A DNA stretch of 16,134 nucleotides from JAAYHC01 sp964483175. Lineage in GTDB: Bacteria > Bacillota > UBA5301. The position numbers were made by a program, and so were the translations under genes. Position 1 is the first letter of the stretch; each line of letters opens with the position of its first letter. Below, in pieces: positions 5,780 to 13,383 of the stretch. The notes beneath the pieces are model-generated. The model was not told where the DNA came from. It made no database searches and saw only the letters and a program-made list of their open reading frames with translations. Location of the stretch: positions 1 to 16,134 of the forward strand of contig CAZAAT010000053.1 in NCBI GenBank assembly GCA_964483175.1, in the 5' to 3' direction.

Positions 5780-7780
5780 ATGGAACGGATCTCCTTGAAG
5801 ATATTATTATGCGGATTACTCATTTTTTTCGGCTCTGTGCATGTTGATGCGGCACAGATACAGCTCTTTGGGATCAGAAATCTTGATGGTATCCTCTCGT
5901 TAGAATACGAGAATCTGGAGCAAGGGTATGCCGGCTTGACTAAAACCGATACTGCTCTCCAGCAGAAATATAGGCTTTCTGCTGATACCTTTGTTTTACA
6001 TCCGAAATTTCTTTCCTGGACTATGCATGGTGAGTTCGGTGCCCGTAAGCGCAACGATGTTACTGAACTGATGAATAACTCTTATGGCACCAGCATCCGA
6101 TTATTACGTGATTATTTCATTTCAACCGGTTTTAATTACTACACCGGCCAAGATGAAATAAAACAGGCCTATGCCCCATCTTATACCCGCGACCGAACCG
6201 AACAATCGGCGGATTTAAGTCTGCGGTTGCGTAGTTTTCCAAGTACATTCAGTTATCGTAAAGTTGACCTAACCTCAACGGCAGCGGGGCATGAGGAGGA
6301 CTCGACCGAAACCAGGTTGGGATTTTCGAGCAATATACGTCTCAAATCCGGGATCCATGGGACCCTTCGTCTGAACCAAGTCGAGAAGGTAAATAGTCTC
6401 AAGCCTGGTGAAAATGAATATCGCTATGTTGATGCAAATCTCAGCAACTCCTGGAGCTCCAAAGATCGTAAGGTGTCTTGGAGTTCAGGGATTCGCACAT
6501 ACCAAAGACAATTGCCCACCACTTCAACAAGTCTTTCGATTAATGAGTCAGTAAATTACCGCGGTGACAAACTTGGCTCAGGCATCAGGCTATCGCTCTC
6601 GACCAACGATGAGAGCGATCTTACCGAAAAGCGGCTCGGAGGAGCTTGGAATACCACTTACAAGTTTACCGATCAGCTGAACAGCAGAGTGAATCTCGAT
6701 GTCAACAGACTGGAGTATCTTCGATCAACATCATCAGATTATCTCCAGAACAGATATAATCTTGATGGTCGGCTGGAGTACCGGGTGAAACGCGATGATT
6801 ATTCATATTATGCCACCGGGTCGGCCGGGTATGTTCAGCGGGATGTTGAGGGTGGTGGGACTTACTCATCGTATGAAATTATTTGCTTTGATGAGTATAC
6901 TACCAGGATTCGGCTGAAAACACCCGGTATCACCGAGATCGAGGAAGTCACTAATCGCGATGATACTTCAATAACGTATGAGTATGGACTCGCTTGGACA
7001 AGCGAGGTTGATGCCAATGGCTATGTCATAATCACGAGACATGAGCCCAACGTGGGAGACGACCCTGCGGAGTTTATTCCTGACGATGTTGAGATAATTG
7101 TAAAATTCCGTTACACCCCGCGACAAGATGGTAAAGAAGTTAAGGGGAGTGTAAAAGTTGGTCTGAACAAAGACTTGGGGTCTAAGGTTCATCTAACATC
7201 CCGTTTAACCGGGGATATTCGCAAAGATTTATTATATGAAGATCGAGACGTTGATTTAGGACATGAGTTTTACCTTGGTGCCAGAGCAAACATTAACGAT
7301 CGCCTTTCTTTTAGCGGCTCGTTGACCAACCGTGATGATGGAAGTACCCTCTCCACCGAAGCCAAATTTGCTAGGGGGGCTTTTGAGCTAACTGGCAGGT
7401 ATGGTGCTGACATCTATCCGGGTTTAGATCCCCGACACAACCTATCCGTAGATAGTCGGTGGTCTACCTATATCCCAATTGGTATCCGCTTGACCCTGAC
7501 AGTAACCGAAAAAAGGGCCTATCGCAATGGTCAGATGCTCAATGGTGATTTTAACTTCACCGCTTCGGCCCGATATGCCCTACGCAGATACATGTGGTTG
7601 AGGAATGATTATAAAATGAGCCTCAACCATCTGGTCGACGGACTCCGGTGGAGCAATGTGACGGGTTTTGAGTGGAAACAAGGTTTACTATCATTAAACG
7701 CCGGATTCGAACTGGTTGGCAATGAGATTACAAATTACGAATCAACCAAGTTCACCATTAAGGTCAGCCGGCGCTTCTAA
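5780..7780 (+). CDS. Large outer-membrane beta-barrel protein, putative MtrB-like porin of a porin-cytochrome conduit
   Basis: A 666-residue protein with a signal peptide (about 1-24, ending VDA). The rest is dominated by alternating polar/hydrophobic, Tyr/Arg/Ser-rich strands of about ten residues with short turns, for example LRDYFISTGFNYYTGQD and RLEYRVKRDDYSYYATGSAG. The chain ends FTIKVSRRF; a terminal Phe on an amphipathic strand is the classic barrel-assembly signal. Around residues 365-455 there is a less barrel-like, acidic insertion (ITRHEP...FIPDDVEIIVKFRY) that could be a plug or surface domain. The ribosome site AAGGAG lies directly after the second tetraheme stop codon. Size and neighbours fit the porin that sheathes an MtrA-type cytochrome. 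I do not see N-terminal motifs specific to MtrB, so this is a functional analogy. It implies that the host has an outer membrane. Confidence 0.78.
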   Translation: MERISLKILLCGLLIFFGSVHVDAAQIQLFGIRNLDGILSLEYENLEQGYAGLTKTDTALQQKYRLSADTFVLHPKFLSWTMHGEFGARKRNDVTELMNNSYGTSIRLLRDYFISTGFNYYTGQDEIKQAYAPSYTRDRTEQSADLSLRLRSFPSTFSYRKVDLTSTAAGHEEDSTETRLGFSSNIRLKSGIHGTLRLNQVEKVNSLKPGENEYRYVDANLSNSWSSKDRKVSWSSGIRTYQRQLPTTSTSLSINESVNYRGDKLGSGIRLSLSTNDESDLTEKRLGGAWNTTYKFTDQLNSRVNLDVNRLEYLRSTSSDYLQNRYNLDGRLEYRVKRDDYSYYATGSAGYVQRDVEGGGTYSSYEIICFDEYTTRIRLKTPGITEIEEVTNRDDTSITYEYGLAWTSEVDANGYVIITRHEPNVGDDPAEFIPDDVEIIVKFRYTPRQDGKEVKGSVKVGLNKDLGSKVHLTSRLTGDIRKDLLYEDRDVDLGHEFYLGARANINDRLSFSGSLTNRDDGSTLSTEAKFARGAFELTGRYGADIYPGLDPRHNLSVDSRWSTYIPIGIRLTLTVTEKRAYRNGQMLNGDFNFTASARYALRRYMWLRNDYKMSLNHLVDGLRWSNVTGFEWKQGLLSLNAGFELVGNEITNYESTKFTIKVSRRF

Positions 7781-7808
7781 CGGGTAAGCAACTCGGCAGG
7801 GAGGCATT

Positions 7809-7847
7809 AAAAATTGGGGCTCCTGTTTAGAGGAGGCCCCAATTTTT
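7809..7847. terminator. Bidirectional terminator between the convergent operons
   Basis: A 12-bp stem pairs aaaaattggggc with gccccaattttt and, after a single-base bulge, 4 more pairs (tcct/agga) close a 6-base loop. The A-run on one side and T-run on the other make it work in both directions. It ends the + strand cytochrome cluster and the - strand peptidase operon. Confidence 0.92.
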
Positions 7848-7851
7848 GTGT

Positions 7852-9201
7852 CTATTCCGCTTGGCTGAAGAGCTTAAATAGCCTTGCTACCGATTCAATT
7901 CCTTTGAGATACGAATCCCGTAGGATATATTCGTTTGGTGCATGGTTCAGATCTTCGGTTGGACCAAAACACCCGGTAATTTGATTGAGGTTTAGGTGCT
8001 CTTTAAAGACATAAGCTGGCCCTGAACCAGGGATGCTCGGCATTATCGACGGTTTGAGGCTGAAGGCTTCTTCAATAGATTGTTGCATAGCCCGGACTAT
8101 TGGACTATTGGGCGAGGTCCGGCAACCTTCCAGACCACCTAAGCTCTCAATTTCAATATCACTGAAACCGTGATTGTCCAGGTGCTTTCTCAGCTTAGCC
8201 AAAATGTCGGCAGGTTTCTGATTGGGAACCAAACGCATGTCAACCTTGGCACTAGCAACACTAGGGATAACTGTTTTCGGACCTTTGCCCATGTAACCGG
8301 AGGCAATCCCACAAATGGTACAGGTGGGGGCGAAGTGAAGCTTCTTTTTGGCTTCTAGGCCTTCTAAGCCAAGGAGAAACTCCTTTTGGCCGGCTTCTTC
8401 TAGCAGCAGCTCAGGGTTCCAATCCAATTCAGCCAAGAGCTGCATTTCTTCCTCGGTTGGTTCGAGCACATCATCATAAAAACCCTCGATAAGGATTTCT
8501 TCACGCTCATTTTTGAGGGTGTTGAGTGCCCAGACTAGACGCCAGGCAGCGTTCGCAATTAGTGGCGCGCGCATGGAGTGGTGATCCCGGGCCGTTTTCG
8601 CGGTAAGCTGTACATAGCACATTCCCTTGCGGCCCAATAGCATCTGCGGATAACCGTTGGCGGTGAAGTTGCCGTCATAACCAACCATCGCATCTGCCTG
8701 CAGCAGTTCTTTGTGCTCTTTGACAAATCCGTATAAGCTGGCGCTGGAGACTTCTTCTTCGCCTTCGATGATGAACTTTACCGTGAGCGGGAGGGGAACC
8801 CCGGCCTCCTTATAAGCCTGGACGGCTTTGATTGCGGTATAAAAGTTGCCTTTATCGTCAACGGCACCGCGGGCAAAGATTTTGCCATCAACCTCTTCGG
8901 CTCCGAAAGGATCATATTTCCATTCCTCTAACGGTTCTGGCGGTTGGACATCGTAATGACCATAGATCAAGAGCGTCTTGGGGCCTTCGCCGGGGAAGAC
9001 CGCTGTTACGATCGGGTGGCCGGGGGTCAGGTGGAGTTCGGCTTGGCCCCCTAAGGCTGCCAGTTCGTCCTTGATCATCTGTGCACACTCGAGCATTCCG
9101 ATCCCTTGCGCCGAAATACTGGGTTGGCGTAAGAGCCGTTTGAGGTCTTCTACGTTGCGTTCTGCTTTTTCAGTGAGTACATTTAAGACTCTAGCATCCA
9201 T
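7852..9201 (-). CDS. M20 family metallopeptidase (dipeptidase-like)
   Basis: A 449-residue cytoplasmic zinc hydrolase of the M20 (dipeptidase / acetylornithine deacetylase-like) family. Metal and catalytic positions are visible: H82 and D84 in YGHYDVQPPEP, bridging D115 in RGAVDDKG, E148/E149 in EGEEE, D176 in VGYDG and H420 in DLNHAPNEY. The lid or dimerisation domain lies between, beginning around the GRKGMCYVQLT segment. Length is normal and there is no signal peptide. A TAA stop lies directly before ATG 9201, which fixes the start; AAGAAAGGA upstream serves as the ribosome site. It is the last gene of the - strand operon, 76 bp after the binding-protein gene with a hairpin between them. 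It probably cleaves the imported peptide or amide; the substrate is not predictable. Confidence 0.92.
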   Translation of the reverse strand: MDARVLNVLTEKAERNVEDLKRLLRQPSISAQGIGMLECAQMIKDELAALGGQAELHLTPGHPIVTAVFPGEGPKTLLIYGHYDVQPPEPLEEWKYDPFGAEEVDGKIFARGAVDDKGNFYTAIKAVQAYKEAGVPLPLTVKFIIEGEEEVSSASLYGFVKEHKELLQADAMVGYDGNFTANGYPQMLLGRKGMCYVQLTAKTARDHHSMRAPLIANAAWRLVWALNTLKNEREEILIEGFYDDVLEPTEEEMQLLAELDWNPELLLEEAGQKEFLLGLEGLEAKKKLHFAPTCTICGIASGYMGKGPKTVIPSVASAKVDMRLVPNQKPADILAKLRKHLDNHGFSDIEIESLGGLEGCRTSPNSPIVRAMQQSIEEAFSLKPSIMPSIPGSGPAYVFKEHLNLNQITGCFGPTEDLNHAPNEYILRDSYLKGIESVARLFKLFSQAE

Positions 9202-9226
9202 TTACTCAACAGACATCCTTTCTTAA

Positions 9227-9257
9227 CTAAACGCCCGGGTTAACCCCGGGCGCTTAG
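9227..9257 (-). terminator. Hairpin between binding-protein and M20 genes
   Basis: cgcccggg (9232-9239) pairs with cccgggcg (9245-9252) around ttaac, and ctaa/ttag extend the stem past one mismatch. On the - strand the following bases are only moderately T-rich, so it may be a leaky terminator that lowers M20 expression relative to the binding protein. Confidence 0.7.
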
Positions 9258-9277
9258 ATTTGGTTTTTTGAGCTAAG

Positions 9278-10849
9278 TTATTTGTCTAGCCAGACATTAC
9301 GGCTGGCAGTTACCAGGAGTACCCGTCCCATCGGGTCAGCGATGAAATCCTGAACATAGTTCCGGAAACCGGCGATCTCCGTCCGGTGGTAGGCAGGGAT
9401 GTGAGCGACATCCTCTAAGAAGATGATCTCCTGAGCTCTGATATACAGTTTGGCCCGCTCATTCAGGTCGGTGCTCTTGCGCGCCTCTTCGAGTAGGCGG
9501 TCAACCTCTGGGTTGTAGTAACGGCTCATGTTCATGGTTGAGGCGTTCACAGCCCAGGCATCCGGGTCGGAGTGGAAGAGGCTGTACAGGTAGTTATCTG
9601 GGTCTGTTCCACGGTTAAAGCCTAGTACCACAATCGGAGCCTTGCCGCCGTAGGTATCATCTAAGAGGGTGCCAAAATCCAGACTTCTGACATCAACTTT
9701 AATTCCAACTTGTGACAGATAGAATTGCATTAATTCACCGATCTTTTTCCGTGGGGTATCCGGTGGTGTAAGGATCGTGGTCGAGAAACCGTTGGGGTAA
9801 CCAGCTTCTGCGAGCAGTTGCTTAGCTTTAGCAGGGTTGTAGGTCGGACTTTGCGCCTTAATTTTATCATCAAAGGCCCAGAAATCAGGGAAGGATACGG
9901 CGCTATAGGCTCTTGAACCACCGACTCCCTGGAAGATCGACTCGATGATTGCATTCATGTCAATCGCATAAGCGATGGCCTGCCGTACCTTGGCATTGGA
10001 GATCGGGCCGGGATATTGGGTATTAAAGGCTACATAGAAATAGTTGATTCCCACCGCGCTACTGAGGGATAGCTGCTTGTTCTTTTCTACAGTTGGCACA
10101 TGGTCAGCCGGAATGTTTTGAACGATATCAACACCGGCAGCTTCTAATTCCATGACAGCGACGGATTTCTCCGGAATTGGCCGGAAAATGACTTTGTCCA
10201 GATTAACATCTTTGAGCCAGTAGTTTTCGTTCTTTACTAGGGTAATATGATCATCCTTGACCCACTCAACGAACTTAAAGGGGCCAGAGCCGATGGGGTT
10301 GCGGCCAAAAGCTTCGCCCATCTCTTCGACGACTTTTTTCGGTACGATTTCGTAAACACCATATTCCAGCATCGGGGCATAGGGATATTTGAGATTAAAC
10401 TTGACTGTATAGCGGTCGATAACTTCGATACTGTCGATAAAGCCAAGCTTGGTAACGTTTTGTCCGCGTGATTGTGGGTCACGCCCCCGGTCGTAAGAGT
10501 ACTTTACATCTTCAGCGGTGAGTTCATCACCATTGTGGAATTTGATCCCTTTGCGCAGGTGGAAAATCCAGACTGTCGGCTCCGGGTTCTCCCATGAGGT
10601 GGCTAGATGGGGGATCACGTTGTTCTCCTCGTCAAAAGCCAAGAGGGTATCAAAGATCTGACGCTGCACCGTTGATGAGGCGAGGTCATTATTAAGGGTA
10701 GGGTCTAGATGAACCGCGTCTTTTTCGACGGCGATTGTCAAAGTACCTCCTTTTTTCTCTGCTGCTAGGCAGAAGATGCCGGCAGAGATGATCATGGACA
10801 ACATTAACAGGGGAACAACTACTAGACGTACGATACTTTTGCTACTCAT
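9278..10849 (-). CDS. Peptide-type ABC transporter substrate-binding protein (SBP family 5, DppA/OppA-like)
   Basis: A 523-residue exported binding protein that captures the ligand for the DppB/DppC permease encoded upstream. The signal peptide is about residues 1-29 (hydrophobic core LVVVPLLMLSMIISAGIFC), followed by EKKGGTLTIA, the usual start of the mature domain. Family hallmarks include LATSWE...TVWIFHLRKGIKFHNG, then AEDVKYSYDR, GSGPFKFVEW and VRQAIAYAID. The only Cys near the signal peptide is C27, preceded by G-I-F, which is not a lipobox. The protein therefore appears to be released rather than lipid-anchored, unlike most binding proteins of single-membrane Gram-positives. TAGGAGGT precedes ATG 10849. 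Ligands could be oligopeptides, opines or related compounds. Confidence 0.93.
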   Translation of the reverse strand: MSSKSIVRLVVVPLLMLSMIISAGIFCLAAEKKGGTLTIAVEKDAVHLDPTLNNDLASSTVQRQIFDTLLAFDEENNVIPHLATSWENPEPTVWIFHLRKGIKFHNGDELTAEDVKYSYDRGRDPQSRGQNVTKLGFIDSIEVIDRYTVKFNLKYPYAPMLEYGVYEIVPKKVVEEMGEAFGRNPIGSGPFKFVEWVKDDHITLVKNENYWLKDVNLDKVIFRPIPEKSVAVMELEAAGVDIVQNIPADHVPTVEKNKQLSLSSAVGINYFYVAFNTQYPGPISNAKVRQAIAYAIDMNAIIESIFQGVGGSRAYSAVSFPDFWAFDDKIKAQSPTYNPAKAKQLLAEAGYPNGFSTTILTPPDTPRKKIGELMQFYLSQVGIKVDVRSLDFGTLLDDTYGGKAPIVVLGFNRGTDPDNYLYSLFHSDPDAWAVNASTMNMSRYYNPEVDRLLEEARKSTDLNERAKLYIRAQEIIFLEDVAHIPAYHRTEIAGFRNYVQDFIADPMGRVLLVTASRNVWLDK

Positions 10850-10886
10850 GTTCTTACCTCCTAAATTTGCTGCGTGATGCGTTTAT

Positions 10887-11624
10887 TTATAAACCACAGC
10901 TGCCGCCGAAACCGAATGAGCGGGGTTTATCCGGGGGGGTCGGGTATGCGATCTTGCTTTGGCTGATACCCATCCGGACGAGGGATTCCGTGTAGTTAAT
11001 CACGGCGGCAGCTGGGTCGATCACAGGAACTTGTAAAACTTCCGAGATTTCTTCGGCAAATCCGGCAAAACCAAAACAACCTAAAATCAAACATTGCGCG
11101 CCATCTTCATCGATGGCTTTCCGACCAGCATCAATAATGGCGGATATAGTCTTTTGCCTGTCGGAGCTAAGCTCCAATACGAAGGTATCGACGAAACGTT
11201 CTGAGGCGAACAAGTTTTCGAGTCCCAGTTTGCGGACCTCGACCACATGTCGGTGAACAGCATTTTTAATGGTGCCGATAATCGAGAAACGGTGGGCAAT
11301 ACCGGCTGCAATGACCATAGAGGCTAGACCGGAGGAGACGACGGGGATATTCACGATTTCACGGGCCGGCTCCAGGCAGGCATTGCCCCAACAGGTAATG
11401 ATTACGGCATCATAGCCGAGCTCTTCAGATTCTTTAACCAGTTTGAGTGTATTAACTGCTCCGATGTACTCATCAAAACGGGATTCGATAGATGCCGCCC
11501 CTTCGGTGATACACACGATATCGACCACCGTATCAGGGCTTCCGTATTTTTTAAATAATTGGCGTTCTCTTTCCAATGACTCCGGAGTGCTGCCGGTCAT
11601 TGCATGGATTGCTCTAATCCGCAT
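10887..11624 (-). CDS. Asp/Glu/hydantoin racemase family protein
   Basis: A 245-residue cytoplasmic protein of the cofactor-independent, two-cysteine racemase family. The two expected catalytic cysteines are present: C78 in ITCWGNACLEPARE and C183 in ILGCFGFAGF. Their 105-residue spacing is the same as I recall for characterised hydantoin racemases (C76/C181). The duplicated alpha/beta fold is suggested by IPVVSSG after the first Cys and VPVIDPAAA after the second. An additional C83 follows the first catalytic Cys. A strong site, TTAGGAGG, overlaps the end of the upstream regulator gene, whose stop is 12 bp away, so the two are translated from one message. It probably racemises an imported or hydrolysed amino acid, hydantoin or related compound. 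The exact substrate is unknown. Confidence 0.87.
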   Translation of the reverse strand: MRIRAIHAMTGSTPESLERERQLFKKYGSPDTVVDIVCITEGAASIESRFDEYIGAVNTLKLVKESEELGYDAVIITCWGNACLEPAREIVNIPVVSSGLASMVIAAGIAHRFSIIGTIKNAVHRHVVEVRKLGLENLFASERFVDTFVLELSSDRQKTISAIIDAGRKAIDEDGAQCLILGCFGFAGFAEEISEVLQVPVIDPAAAVINYTESLVRMGISQSKIAYPTPPDKPRSFGFGGSCGL

Positions 11625-11636
11625 TACTTCTTCCTC

Positions 11637-12452
11637 CTAATCTTCTATAGTAAAGCCTAATTCTGCTGATAGTTCTTTGGCGATGCTTTGGACAGCTTGC
11701 ACATATTCTAGTTCCCGGGCTTCGGTAATTCGAATGGCGGGGCCGGAGAGGCTTAAAGATGCAATCACTTTTCCGTATAAGTCGTAGACCGGACAAGCGA
11801 TGCCAACCGCTCCCAAGTCCACCTCGCCCCGGCTGACGCAATATCCTTGCTCGCGAATTCTGGCGATGATTGCTAGGAGCTGGTCCGGCTCGGTTGGCGT
11901 GTCGAGGGTGTATTTGGGCAGACTGTGATTGGCGATAGCTTCGTCAATCATTCTTTTGGCGGTTTCCTTCGGCAACATGGCCAGTAGTAATTTTGGGGAA
12001 GCGCCACAGTGTAAAGGGGTCCTGGAGCCGACTTCGGTCAACAACCGCATTGTCTGAGTGCCCGGAACCTGCTCCACACAGACTGCGCTTGAACCGTCAA
12101 GAACGAAAAGATTAGCGGTCTCACCGGTTAGCTCCACCAGTTTGCGCATAAACGGTAAAGCCGTGTGCCGAATATTCATGCCGTTGATCATTCTGGCAGC
12201 TAACTGTAGGACTTTGGTGCTCATCGAGTAGCGCAGGGTGTGTGGGTCTTGTCGCAGATAGCCTAAGGACCTTAGGGTATTAACCGTCCTAAAAACGGTC
12301 GCCTTATTGATGTCAGTTTTGCGACTGATCTCGGTAATACTTAAAGACTGCGCTTCCGAAAACATTTCCAATAGATACAAGCCCCGGCCTAGTACGCCAA
12401 AACTCTCGTAATTATCGAATCGCTTGTCTTCGGGCTGGTACGCTGCCTCCAT
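11637..12452 (-). CDS. IclR family transcriptional regulator
   Basis: A 271-residue DNA-binding regulator. The winged helix-turn-helix lies at about residues 17-78 (LGRGLYLLEMF, then SITEISRKTDINKATVFRTV and LRSLGYLRQD). The IclR effector-binding domain follows at about 95-265, with typical segments GETANLFVLDG, TPLHCGASPKLLLA, GYCVSRGEVDLGAVGIACPV and SLSLSGPAIRI. It has a perfect AAAGGAGGT ribosome site. It lies inside the transporter operon, 13 bp after dppC and 12 bp before the racemase gene, so it is very likely a local regulator responding to the imported compound or a metabolite. A KdgR-like palindrome upstream of dppB is a natural candidate for its operator. Whether it represses or activates cannot be told. 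Confidence 0.95.
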   Translation of the reverse strand: MEAAYQPEDKRFDNYESFGVLGRGLYLLEMFSEAQSLSITEISRKTDINKATVFRTVNTLRSLGYLRQDPHTLRYSMSTKVLQLAARMINGMNIRHTALPFMRKLVELTGETANLFVLDGSSAVCVEQVPGTQTMRLLTEVGSRTPLHCGASPKLLLAMLPKETAKRMIDEAIANHSLPKYTLDTPTEPDQLLAIIARIREQGYCVSRGEVDLGAVGIACPVYDLYGKVIASLSLSGPAIRITEARELEYVQAVQSIAKELSAELGFTIED

Positions 12453-12465
12453 TCAGATACCTCCT

Positions 12466-13368
12466 TTATGACTTTAACCGCGGATCTAAGACATCCCTGA
12501 GTCCATCGCCTAATAGGTTAAAGCCGAGAACAGTGAGCATAATAGCTATTCCAGGGAAAGTCGCAATGTGGGGAGCGGTGCGCAAGAACTCTCGACCGTT
12601 GGCAAGCATACCTCCCCAGGAGGGGGTGGGCGGTTGAGTGCCCATTCCCAAAAAGCTCAATCCTGCTTCAGTCAAAATTGCACCGGCCATTCCCATGGTC
12701 GCATAAACGATGATCGGGGCTACGCAGTTGGGCAGAATGTGTTTAAACAGCACCCTAAAGGTACTCGACCCTAGCACTGTGGCCGCATCGATATATTCCA
12801 TGCTCTTGACGGTAAGCGCTGAGCTCCGCGTAATCCGCGCATACTTCGGGACGGATACTACTCCAATAGCGAGAATAATACTGATCATACTCGCCCCGAA
12901 GGCGGCGACCAACGTTAAAGCTAACAGGATCGAAGGGAAGGCCATCATAATATCCAGAAAACGCATAATCAGGTTGTCGATGCGCCCGCCATAATACCCG
13001 GCAACCAAGCCTAACGGAACTCCGATGCCCAAGGCGACCAGGGTAGAAGCTATGCCTACCTGCAGAGAGACCCGAGATCCGTAAATGATGCGGGAGAGAA
13101 TATCCCGACCAAAGTCATCTCGGCCCAATAGTTCCTCACCACTAGGCGGTGCAAGTCTTTTCATCAAATTAATTGCATAGGGGTCGCCAGGGGCTAACTG
13201 TGGTGCAAATATGGCTGTAATTAGCACTAATAATACTAAAATTAACCCGAATAAAGCGCTCTTGCTTTTGGCGAACCGACGGCAAAAAGAGAGCATCGAC
13301 TTAATGCGGGGATGGGTATCCATAAAATTAGGCTTGGAGTTCTGCTCAACTACTGTTGCTACTTCCAT
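12466..13368 (-). CDS. dppC: Peptide-type ABC transporter permease, DppC/OppC-like
   Basis: A 300-residue inner-membrane permease subunit. A cytoplasmic N-terminal stretch of about 35 residues precedes the first helix (SALFGLILVLLVLITAIFA). The FAPQLAPGDPYAINL periplasmic motif and the ELLGRDDFGRDILSRIIYGSR segment are diagnostic of the C-type permease of peptide and nickel transporters. The EAA loop that docks the ATPase is in AATVLGSSTFRVLFKHILPN. The C-terminal LNLLGDGLRDVLDPRLKS is the classic ending. It starts 15 bp after dppB with site CGGAGGT. No ATPase gene (DppD/DppF) follows here, which is unusual for this transporter type. Confidence 0.95.
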   Translation of the reverse strand: MEVATVVEQNSKPNFMDTHPRIKSMLSFCRRFAKSKSALFGLILVLLVLITAIFAPQLAPGDPYAINLMKRLAPPSGEELLGRDDFGRDILSRIIYGSRVSLQVGIASTLVALGIGVPLGLVAGYYGGRIDNLIMRFLDIMMAFPSILLALTLVAAFGASMISIILAIGVVSVPKYARITRSSALTVKSMEYIDAATVLGSSTFRVLFKHILPNCVAPIIVYATMGMAGAILTEAGLSFLGMGTQPPTPSWGGMLANGREFLRTAPHIATFPGIAIMLTVLGFNLLGDGLRDVLDPRLKS

Positions 13369-13383
13369 AGATAATACCTCCGT

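Noticed and set aside
5740..6054. 104-residue open frame on the - strand across the second tetraheme gene end and the barrel start
   Set aside because: It overlaps two well-supported genes antisense, and its composition matches a shadow frame.
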